Source: Flavobacterium sp. N1736
GTDB lineage: Bacteria > Bacteroidota > Bacteroidia > Flavobacteriales > Flavobacteriaceae
Length of the DNA stretch: 64,000 bases
Direction of reading: 5' to 3'
Assembly: GCF_025947065.1 (NCBI RefSeq)
Contig: NZ_CP109994.1
Location: 2,790,001-2,854,000, forward strand
Within the stretch, counting starts at the first letter, position 1. Each line of letters begins with the position of its first letter. Shown here in pieces: positions 52,774 to 59,807 of this stretch. The notes under the pieces were generated by a model. The model made no database searches. It was not told where the DNA came from and worked only from the letters and a program-made list of their open reading frames with translations. Position numbers and translations under genes: made by a program.

Positions 52774-53844
52774 ATGAAAAGATTGAACAAACTATTTTTA
52801 GTAACCATAATAAGCTCGGCATTTTTCGTGTCATGTAGCAACGATGATGACAATACACAAGAAGCCAGAGGCGATTACGAAGGCGGGTTATTTATTGTAA
52901 ATGAAGGAAATATTAAAAAAGCTAATGGAATCGTTTCGTATTTATCTGATGATTTACAAATCGAAAACAATGTTTTTTCATTAGTAAATTCAGGAAAAGT
53001 GACAGGTGATGTACCAGAATCTTTGGGTTTTAATGGAGATTTAGCTTATTTAGTTGTAAATAATTCTAATAAAATTGAAGTAGTAAACAGATATACTTTT
53101 AAAAGTGTTGCTACGATTACTGCAAATTTAAACAACCCAAGATTTATTGCTTTTGCAAACGGAAAAGGATACATTACAAACTGGGGAGATCCATTGCTTG
53201 ACACAGATGATTATGTAGCGGTTCTTGATCTTGCTACAAACGTTGTAAGTGCTACAAAAATTCCTGTAGTTGAAGGTCCTGAAAAAATAATCGAGAATGA
53301 CGGAAAACTTTATGTAGCTCACAAAGGCGGTTATAATCAGGGAAATTCATTAACTGTAATTAATTCTGCTACCAATACAGTTGTAACAAACATTGTTGTT
53401 GGAGACGTTCCTAGTTCATTAGTTAAAGACAACGGAACTTTGTATGTGTTGTGTGATGGAAGACCATTTTATGCAGCACCTGAAACTGCGGGTAAAATTG
53501 TAAAAGTAAATCTGAGTAATAATACCATTACATCGACACTTACTTTTCCAGATTTAACTCATCCTGGTTTTATGGATATTAATAACAATAAAATTTATTA
53601 TACAATTGACAGCAATGTTTATACTACAGCTACAACTGCTGCAACATTGCCTACAATTCAAACATTTAAAGCTGAAAAAGTGACCACCCTATATGGTTTT
53701 GCAGTAAAAAATGACAAAATTTATTTGGCTGATGCAGGAAACTATCAAGATCCCGGAAATATTTATATCTATTCTTTAACAGGAACATTTACTAAGGAAT
53801 TTAGTGTGGGAATAATACCAAACGGTTTTTACTTTAATAATTAA
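52774..53844 (+). CDS. BtuG-like beta-propeller surface lipoprotein
   Basis: 356 residues. The lipoprotein signal ends FFVSC at 21 and is followed by SNDDDN, matching an export signal for surface display. The rest is made of repeating blades: GGLFIVNEGNIKKANG, DLAYLVVNNSNKIEVVNRYT, KGYITNWGDPLLDTDDYVAV, KLYVAHKGGYNQGNSL and so on, YncE/DUF5074-like. In Bacteroides, BtuG is a surface propeller that binds corrinoids very tightly and sits over BtuB. Five bases after btuB and behind the same riboswitch, this is likely its counterpart. Confidence 0.85.
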   Translation: MKRLNKLFLVTIISSAFFVSCSNDDDNTQEARGDYEGGLFIVNEGNIKKANGIVSYLSDDLQIENNVFSLVNSGKVTGDVPESLGFNGDLAYLVVNNSNKIEVVNRYTFKSVATITANLNNPRFIAFANGKGYITNWGDPLLDTDDYVAVLDLATNVVSATKIPVVEGPEKIIENDGKLYVAHKGGYNQGNSLTVINSATNTVVTNIVVGDVPSSLVKDNGTLYVLCDGRPFYAAPETAGKIVKVNLSNNTITSTLTFPDLTHPGFMDINNNKIYYTIDSNVYTTATTAATLPTIQTFKAEKVTTLYGFAVKNDKIYLADAGNYQDPGNIYIYSLTGTFTKEFSVGIIPNGFYFNN

Positions 53845-53928
53845 TAAAAACAGCTAAAAGAGTATTTCAAAATATTCTTGCAGTAAAATCGAATTATACT
53901 TTATTTATTTTTTTATTTTTTTTGGAAA

Positions 53929-53958
53929 AAAAAGGCTTTCATCACTGAAAGCCTTTTT
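53929..53958. terminator. Terminator between B12 operon and S41 peptidase gene
   Basis: Stem AAAAAGGCTTTCA with TGAAAGCCTTTTT and a four-base loop. It works in both directions between convergent genes. Confidence 0.9.
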
Positions 53959-53968
53959 ATTTGTTATT

Positions 53969-55450
53969 CTATTTTAATGCCCTTAAAAAATCTTTTGGAG
54001 CACTCTCTAAATACATTTCGTTTCTTATTCCGTTTATTTTTTTAGAATCACTAAAATAAGGCAGAACCAATTTTTCATCATCCTGAATTCTTTTTGCTGT
54101 TGCACCGGTAATTTTAGATATTGCAGTGGCTAAGTATGGCTCGTTTACATCTCCTAAAACACCATAACTTGTTACATACTCTGTCTGCACATACGTTGGC
54201 GTTAAACCGCTGGTATAATCACCAAAACCATCTACATTTGAAATTTTTAAAACCAAAGGCTGCATCGCGTATTTATGATTTGGATTAATATTCGTTTTAC
54301 TCAAATAACTTGGTGAGTCATAAACTGTAAACGAACCAACATTTTTACCTACTGTAACTTCACCAATCTGCACAACCGTGATATAAGGTTTTAATCCATT
54401 TATAACCAACTCACTTGCCGATGCCGTATTATCTGTTGTTAAAATATATACTTTCGAAAGGTTTAAACTATTTAAGGCAGGTCCTCCTTCTCCTAGCTCT
54501 TTTACAAATTTTATATTTAAGTCATCTAAGTCCTTTGCATTCATTCCTGCCATTAGTTTCAGGTTATATTGCATTTTCGAGAAAACTTTACCCTCAAACT
54601 GACCTGTAATCAAACTAGCTAAGCGTGTTGCGCTAGTAACAGAACCTCCCCCATTATATCTTAAATCTAAAACTAAATCTGTAGCGCCTTGTGCTTTTAA
54701 TTCTCCAAAAGCATCATTTAATCTGTCATCATAACCCGAATAAAAGCCATTATACATTAAATACCCTATTTTATGCCCCCCTGAATTTATTACCTTATTA
54801 ATTAAAATAGGGTTTTCTTCTAGTGTTGTTTTTGTTAAATTAACAGATTTGCCGTTTAAGACAAAACCTGATTGGGTATAATCAGCAAAATTTAAAGTAT
54901 AGTTTTCGCTATCCAGTAATAATGTTTCGTAATTTGAAATTGTAAGTTTTGTTCCGTTTACCTGCGTAAAGAAATCACCTCTTTTAATATTTTTAGTTGA
55001 TGCATCAGAATTAGCAATAATATAACGCACATAACCCACTACGTCATTAGATCCTTCAGAAATTCTGCTAAGCCTAAAATCTACACCATTGTTTTTACTA
55101 ATTCCGTTTAGTTCCTGTTCTAAAACCGTATAGTCATCAACAATCCAGCTAAAACGGTCAATTGCATTAATTGGATATTTGCTCACCGGTTTATTTAATA
55201 AATCTTCAAATAAATCTTCCGGTTTAGAATATCCTCGTAAAAAAGAGTTGAGAGCATCTTGATTGCTAAAACGATCATCTGCCAAATTAGGTACATCAGC
55301 TTGCCATAAGTAAAATGCATTCAGCCCTTTCCAGACAAAATCATTTACCTGCAAGTCAGCTGGCGCGGCAACATCATCCTCATCTTCGCAGGATTGCAAA
55401 GCAAAGGCTAATAAAAATATTAGCAGGACACTTCTTAATATTGTTTTCAT
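53969..55450 (-). CDS. S41-family peptidase lipoprotein
   Basis: 493 residues. The lipoprotein signal ends ALQSC at 21, then EDEDD. A PDZ-like middle region (RGDFFTQVNGTKLTI) precedes the S41 core: DLVLDLRYNGGGSVTSATRL and VYILTTDNTASASELVINGL, where the serine after TASA is the expected nucleophile. Such C-terminal-processing proteases trim envelope proteins. The LNAFYLWQADVP segment near the start is typical of Bacteroidetes surface members. It is a single gene. Confidence 0.92.
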   Translation of the reverse strand: MKTILRSVLLIFLLAFALQSCEDEDDVAAPADLQVNDFVWKGLNAFYLWQADVPNLADDRFSNQDALNSFLRGYSKPEDLFEDLLNKPVSKYPINAIDRFSWIVDDYTVLEQELNGISKNNGVDFRLSRISEGSNDVVGYVRYIIANSDASTKNIKRGDFFTQVNGTKLTISNYETLLLDSENYTLNFADYTQSGFVLNGKSVNLTKTTLEENPILINKVINSGGHKIGYLMYNGFYSGYDDRLNDAFGELKAQGATDLVLDLRYNGGGSVTSATRLASLITGQFEGKVFSKMQYNLKLMAGMNAKDLDDLNIKFVKELGEGGPALNSLNLSKVYILTTDNTASASELVINGLKPYITVVQIGEVTVGKNVGSFTVYDSPSYLSKTNINPNHKYAMQPLVLKISNVDGFGDYTSGLTPTYVQTEYVTSYGVLGDVNEPYLATAISKITGATAKRIQDDEKLVLPYFSDSKKINGIRNEMYLESAPKDFLRALK

Positions 55451-55687
55451 AAAAATACGTTTCGATATTGTATTAACGTAAAAATACTATCTTTAGTTTT
55501 AACATTTATAAATTTGTTGCTTTTTTTCAGTAAAAAAATTTCATTACTGCTGTAACAAAAATAATAGTGCCTCGTCTTGACTATATAAACGCTCTAATAA
55601 TAGTTTGTTTATAAAATGAAAACGATCCTTAATTCATCATTAATATGATCAAAACAGGGAGTTGTCATTAACCAGCCAAAAACCAAA

Positions 55688-56209
55688 ATGAACCAAAAGA
55701 TGAACCAAGTTGTATTTATAGAATTAATTAATCCTTTTAAAGACAAAGTTTTTCGTCTGGCAAAACGATTACTTACCAGTACCGAAGAAGCTGAAGATGC
55801 CACTCAGGAAGTAATGGTTAAATTATGGAGCAAAAAAGACAACTTAGATGCTTATAATAATATTGAAGCTGTAGCGATGACAATGACCAAAAATTATTGT
55901 CTGGATCAGTTAAAATCTAAAAGAGCCGGAAATCTTAAAATCGTGCATAACAATTTTACAGATCGTGAGCCGCAATTAGACAAAAAACTGGAAGATATTG
56001 ATAGTTTAGAATGGGTAGAAAAAATAATGAGCCAGCTGCCGGAACAGCAGCAAATATTAATTCAGTTACGCGATGTTGAACAATATGAATTTGATGAAAT
56101 TGCGAAAATTGTCGATATGAATGAAACGGCTATACGAGTAGCACTTTCGAGAGCGAGAAAAAAAATTAGAGAATCAATGCTTAATACACACCGTTATGGA
56201 ATTAAATAA
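55688..56209 (+). CDS. ECF RNA polymerase sigma factor
   Basis: 173 residues. Region 2: PFKDKVFRLAKRLLTSTEEA and EDATQEVMVKLWSKKDNL. Region 4: LPEQQQILIQLRDVEQYEFD and EIAKIVDMNETAIRVALSRA. It heads a four-gene run with a small membrane protein and two DUF4252 proteins, and overlaps the second gene by 14 bases. Autoregulation of the run is likely for this class. Confidence 0.92.
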   Translation: MNQKMNQVVFIELINPFKDKVFRLAKRLLTSTEEAEDATQEVMVKLWSKKDNLDAYNNIEAVAMTMTKNYCLDQLKSKRAGNLKIVHNNFTDREPQLDKKLEDIDSLEWVEKIMSQLPEQQQILIQLRDVEQYEFDEIAKIVDMNETAIRVALSRARKKIRESMLNTHRYGIK

Positions 56210-56663
56210 AATAGAAGATATATTAGAAAAATACTTTCAGGGAGAAACTACTATTGCCGAAGAAAATCAATTAAAAGACTATTTTTCTTCACCAAATGTT
56301 GCGCAGCATTTAGAGCAGTACAAACCAATGTTTGGTTATTTCTCTCAGGTAAAACAACAAAAATCAACACATGAAATACCACTCCCGAAGTCTCGGGACA
56401 AGAAACGAAATGTGGCGTGGTTATCAATTGCAGCTTCTGTTGTTGTTTTACTATCGATTGGAACCTATTTTTATGTAAGCGAAAAAAATACAGCTCCGGT
56501 TGTAGCGCAATCAGAATTAGGAACCTATAATGATCCGGAAGAAGCTCTCGCAGCAACGCAAAAAGCTTTGGCCTTATTATCAAACAACGTTAATGTAGGT
56601 ATTGGAAGTGTACAATACATTAAGGAATATAAACAATCAAAAAATAAAATTTTTAAACAATAA
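56196..56663 (+). CDS. Probable anti-sigma factor (membrane protein)
   Basis: 155 residues. The cytoplasmic N-terminus (1-70, NKIEDILEKYFQGETTIAEE) resembles short anti-sigma domains. One membrane helix follows (about 73-93, VAWLSIAASVVVLLSIGTYF), then a periplasmic tail with EEALAATQKALALLSNN. Overlap with the sigma gene supports an anti-sigma role. No zinc-binding HxxxCxxC is present. A short palindrome TCCCGA-AGTC-TCGGGA sits in the coding sequence at 56383-56398. Confidence 0.78.
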   Translation: MELNKIEDILEKYFQGETTIAEENQLKDYFSSPNVAQHLEQYKPMFGYFSQVKQQKSTHEIPLPKSRDKKRNVAWLSIAASVVVLLSIGTYFYVSEKNTAPVVAQSELGTYNDPEEALAATQKALALLSNNVNVGIGSVQYIKEYKQSKNKIFKQ

Positions 56664-56677
56664 AAACATCAATCAAA

Positions 56678-57205
56678 ATGAAAAATTTAATCATAACACT
56701 AGTTTTCGCATTCGTTACCACTACTTTTTATGCACAAAGTGCATTTGACAAGTATGATGGTCAGGACGATGTAACCTCTGTAATTGTAAACAAAAAAATG
56801 TTTGATTTAATGAGCAAGGTTAAAGTCGATGCTTCTGATAAGGAAACAGCACAATACATTAATCTGATTAAAAAATTAGACTATTTAAAAGTGTTTACAA
56901 CTAAAAATCCTAAAATTGAAGCCGACATGAAAGCTTCTGCAGAAAAATATGTAAAAACTGCCGGATTAGAAGAATTAATGAGAATAAATGACGGCGGAAG
57001 AAATGTTAGAATATCAGTAAAATCAGGAGCGACAGACTCTCAGGTTAGAGAATTACTGATGTATGTTGACGGTGCTAAAGGCGACGAAACTGTTTTATTA
57101 TCTTTAACCGGTAATTTTGACATCAACGAAATTTCAGTTCTTACAGATAAGATGCAGCTTCCAGGAGGTTCTGACTTAAAAAAAGCTTCTAAAAGCAAAA
57201 AATAA
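56678..57205 (+). CDS. DUF4252 secreted protein
   Basis: 175 residues. A signal peptide (1-19, ending FYAQ) precedes a DUF4252 domain: DDVTSVIVNKKMFDLMSKV, then a YINLIKKLDYLKVFTT strand, and a later LLSLTGNFDINEISVLTDKM. Function is unknown. The end is highly basic (KKASKSKK). The next gene encodes a related lipoprotein two bases downstream, so the two are likely cotranslated and may work together. Confidence 0.85.
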   Translation: MKNLIITLVFAFVTTTFYAQSAFDKYDGQDDVTSVIVNKKMFDLMSKVKVDASDKETAQYINLIKKLDYLKVFTTKNPKIEADMKASAEKYVKTAGLEELMRINDGGRNVRISVKSGATDSQVRELLMYVDGAKGDETVLLSLTGNFDINEISVLTDKMQLPGGSDLKKASKSKK

Positions 57206-57207
57206 TC

Positions 57208-57747
57208 ATGAGAATCAATGTTTTTACCTCAGCCCTTTTAGTATTGCTAACTTTAATAAGTTGTAATTCTGAACCTTCATTGCAAAAATATTTTGTAGAA
57301 AATACAGATAATAAAGATTTTATTGCTCTTGATGTTTCGCCTAGTATTTTAAATTTAGAGAAAGCAAAATTATCTGCAGAACAAACAGAAGCTTTAAACT
57401 CTTTTGACAAAATGAATATTCTGGCATTTAAAGCAAATGCTACAAACCAGACACAATTTGAAACAGAAAGAGCAAAAGTTAAGGCTATTCTGAAAGATCC
57501 AAAATACCAGCAATTAATGAGTTTTGGCTCAGGTAAAGACGGCGCATCTGTAAGTTATGTTGGTACCGATGATAACATTGAAGAGTTTGTTGTTTTTGCC
57601 AACAGAAAAGAAAACGGCTTTGCAGTTGTTCGTGTTTTAGGAAAAAACATGAATCCAAACAACATCATGACGTTAATGTCGGTTTTAAAACAATCAAACA
57701 TTAATATGGAACAATTGAAGCCTTTGCAGCAATTGATTAAACCATAA
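57208..57747 (+). CDS. DUF4252 lipoprotein
   Basis: 179 residues. The signal ends LTLISC at 19, a lipobox. The mature part keeps the family order: KDFIALDVSPSILNLEKAKL, KMNILAFKANATN and RVLGKNMNPNNIMTLMSVLK. The preceding gene encodes a soluble paralogue. A sigma factor, its likely anti-sigma and two DUF4252 proteins form a conserved flavobacterial unit of unknown stimulus. Confidence 0.83.
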   Translation: MRINVFTSALLVLLTLISCNSEPSLQKYFVENTDNKDFIALDVSPSILNLEKAKLSAEQTEALNSFDKMNILAFKANATNQTQFETERAKVKAILKDPKYQQLMSFGSGKDGASVSYVGTDDNIEEFVVFANRKENGFAVVRVLGKNMNPNNIMTLMSVLKQSNINMEQLKPLQQLIKP

Positions 57748-57772
57748 TAGGTCTGGTTTGAAAACTTTATAA

Positions 57773-57802
57773 ACAAAGGATGAGTTAGCTCTCATCCTTT
57801 GT
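57773..57802. terminator. Hairpin between convergent genes
   Basis: Stem ACAAAGGATGAG and complement with a six-base loop. It lacks a long T tract, so termination is only probable. Confidence 0.55.
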
Positions 57803-57832
57803 CATTTAACAAACTTAAATTTTTTATATTTT

Positions 57833-59011
57833 TTAAAATATTATATCATCTTTATTATTACGTAAAAATTTATGAAGAACAAATCCGGTAATAATTTTTC
57901 CACCACCATGATTATATTCTATTTTGTATATATTAAATGTTGGAGCCATAAAAAAATAAAGTGCTGTTGTTCCAGGTAATTGCGAAGTGTAATAATATCC
58001 TAAAATAATTTCATCTGAAGTTTTAGATTTACTTATTGAATGCCCTCCCTTAGAACTAATTGATCGATATAGTGGCACTGTTCCAGGAACTTTCGTCGTA
58101 TATAAATAACCAACATCACCATCAAAAACATAACCATCTTTGCCAGGAGTTATTTCACAAGCATCTGTTGAGTAGAAAAAATACTCACCTTTTTTATATC
58201 TATACATTTTTTTTGTACCTACAGCAACAGGATATAGTGTGCTAATTGCAACATCATCAAAATAACTAAAATCAACATAATCATTTACCGTTGAATGCAT
58301 TATGGAAGACTTATCTGAAATTGGTGTGCACGGTATTAGGGATCCAAAAGATCCATCCGTATGAGATAGCCCAAAAGTGTGACCAAGTTCATGAGTTATT
58401 GTACTAATTCTCTTGGTATCATTTAATTTATTTGCAAAATTAGTATTTATCCTTACCCTCGTTCCTGGTTTACCACCGGAAGGATAATAAGCGTCAGCAA
58501 TCACGCTTCTATCAGCTAGAGAAACCATAATTATGTTTACAGTTGAAGATGTAGAAGCATTTACAATAGTTATATTTATGCCTGAATTTGTAATATTCCA
58601 AGTGTTTATTGCCTTGTTTATTGCAATTCGCCATTCTGATGTAACTTCTGAAGAAATATATACTTGTATTGACGCTGCCATTTCGGGTTTCATAATATTA
58701 CCATTAAACTGTTGGGTAATTTTATTTGTATTTTTAAAACCAGATTCATTATAACGATCTCTAGCTTGTTGCAAAGGCATTACTACATCTTTATCGATTA
58801 TAAAAGCATTTTCTTTTGAATCGTAAATAATTTTTTCTATATCCCCATGTAAACTTTCTGCAAGAAAATTTCTTAATAGAATAATTTCATCTGTATATTG
58901 TTCTGCAATTGGTTTTTCTTCAATCCCTTTGTTATCATCACTGCTACATTGGATAAAAAATTGTGATAAGCAAATTGCTATCATCACGGTTATTTTTTTT
59001 ACGTTTTTCAT
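57833..59011 (-). CDS. M57-like zinc metalloprotease lipoprotein with DUF5648-like domain
   Basis: 392 residues from MKNVKKITVMIAICLSQFFI, a lipoprotein signal with cysteine 22. The metalloprotease domain (about 110-255) carries ISTITHELGHTFGLSHTDGS, the HExxHxxGxxH zinc site of metzincins. The C-terminal 115 residues repeat GYVFDGDVGYLYTTKVPGTV and YRSISSKGGHSI, similar to DUF5648 carbohydrate- or surface-binding repeats. Upstream in-frame ATGs exist (to 59059) but give an unnatural signal. Probably exposed at the cell surface, degrading external protein. Confidence 0.85.
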   Translation of the reverse strand: MKNVKKITVMIAICLSQFFIQCSSDDNKGIEEKPIAEQYTDEIILLRNFLAESLHGDIEKIIYDSKENAFIIDKDVVMPLQQARDRYNESGFKNTNKITQQFNGNIMKPEMAASIQVYISSEVTSEWRIAINKAINTWNITNSGINITIVNASTSSTVNIIMVSLADRSVIADAYYPSGGKPGTRVRINTNFANKLNDTKRISTITHELGHTFGLSHTDGSFGSLIPCTPISDKSSIMHSTVNDYVDFSYFDDVAISTLYPVAVGTKKMYRYKKGEYFFYSTDACEITPGKDGYVFDGDVGYLYTTKVPGTVPLYRSISSKGGHSISKSKTSDEIILGYYYTSQLPGTTALYFFMAPTFNIYKIEYNHGGGKIITGFVLHKFLRNNKDDIIF

Positions 59012-59200
59012 GGTTATTTTTTTTATGATTAATCCTACAAACATAATGTAATTTTTCATTAAACCTAATTTTTTTTCAGGTTATTTCTTACTTTTTTAAA
59101 AGAATAATGCAAATAAAACACAATCAAACAGAGATTTTGATAAACAACAAATACATATAAATTGATTAAATAATACATCTTTTACTTATTTTGAAAATAA

Positions 59201-59227
59201 AAAAAGCTCCATTATTGGAGCTTTTTT
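59201..59227 (+). terminator. Orphan rho-independent terminator
   Basis: Eleven-base stem with four-base loop and T6. The nearest plus-strand gene upstream ended 1450 bases earlier, beyond another hairpin. Confidence 0.65.
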
Positions 59228-59297
59228 CTTATAATATTTGAGAGATTATACTGCATAATATTTGATGCTATTTATTTTAAACTGAAATGAATTTAAC

Positions 59298-59305
59298 TAT
59301 ATTTG
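59298..59305 (+). promoter_or_regulatory. -7 box of the YiaA/B-family gene
   Basis: TATATTTG, a perfect TAnnTTTG, 24 bases before the ATG. No -33 TTG at standard spacing. Confidence 0.6.
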
Positions 59306-59328
59306 TTATCTAACCAAAAATAAATAAT

Positions 59329-59721
59329 ATGGTACAAAAAACATCTAATGCCTTTATCGCTGCTTCTTGGGTTGCTCTTGGAGCCGGAATGATTGGCTAC
59401 ATTGTAGGACTTGCCAGAGCTGAAATGTTACTAAACGAAAAAGGATATTATTTCACTGTTTTAATGTTTGGTCTGTTTGCTGTAGTTTCATTACAAAAAA
59501 GCGTAAGAGACAGACTTGAAAAACTTCCGGTAACAGATATGTATTACGGTATTTGCTGGTTCGGAACGCTGTTATCAATTGTATTATTAACCGTTGGACT
59601 TTGGAATGCGACAATTTTACCAAGTGAAAAAGGTTTTTATGCATTTGCATTTTTATTAGCCTTGTTTGGTGCTATTTCAGTACAAAAAAACACAAGAGAC
59701 AATATGTCTTTTTCTGAATAA
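59329..59721 (+). CDS. YiaA/YiaB-family inner-membrane protein
   Basis: 130 residues with two pairs of membrane helices. Each pair has the family pattern: WVALGAGMIGYIVGLARAEM then EKGYYFTVLMFGLFAVVSLQ KSVRD, and WFGTLLSIVLLTVGLWNATI then EKGFYAFAFLLALFGAISVQ KNTRD. The halves are internal repeats. Function unknown. It is a single gene with its own promoter and terminator. Confidence 0.88.
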   Translation: MVQKTSNAFIAASWVALGAGMIGYIVGLARAEMLLNEKGYYFTVLMFGLFAVVSLQKSVRDRLEKLPVTDMYYGICWFGTLLSIVLLTVGLWNATILPSEKGFYAFAFLLALFGAISVQKNTRDNMSFSE

Positions 59722-59758
59722 TAGATTACAAACAAAAATAACTTCCAAATTATTAAAA

Positions 59759-59792
59759 ACAAAAAAGCTCCATTTTCATGGAGCTTTTTTTA
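59759..59792. terminator. Bidirectional terminator between yiaA/B gene and carB
   Basis: Stem AAAAAAGCTCCAT with ATGGAGCTTTTTT and a four-base loop, ending in T7 on the plus strand. Confidence 0.9.
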
Positions 59793-59807
59793 TATCAGAA
59801 TCTGAGA

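Larger units (their letters stand above)
59012..59328. other. Intergenic region with an unassigned terminator
   Basis: 317 bases without a gene. It holds the hairpin at 59201-59226 (stem AAAAAGCTCCA and complement, T tract on the plus side) and the -7 box of the next gene. No gene on either strand ends into the hairpin, so a short untranslated RNA is possible. Confidence 0.45.

Noticed and set aside
56383..56398. Palindrome TCCCGA-AGTC-TCGGGA within the anti-sigma gene
   Set aside because: Short, single and in frame; too little to call a mobile element.
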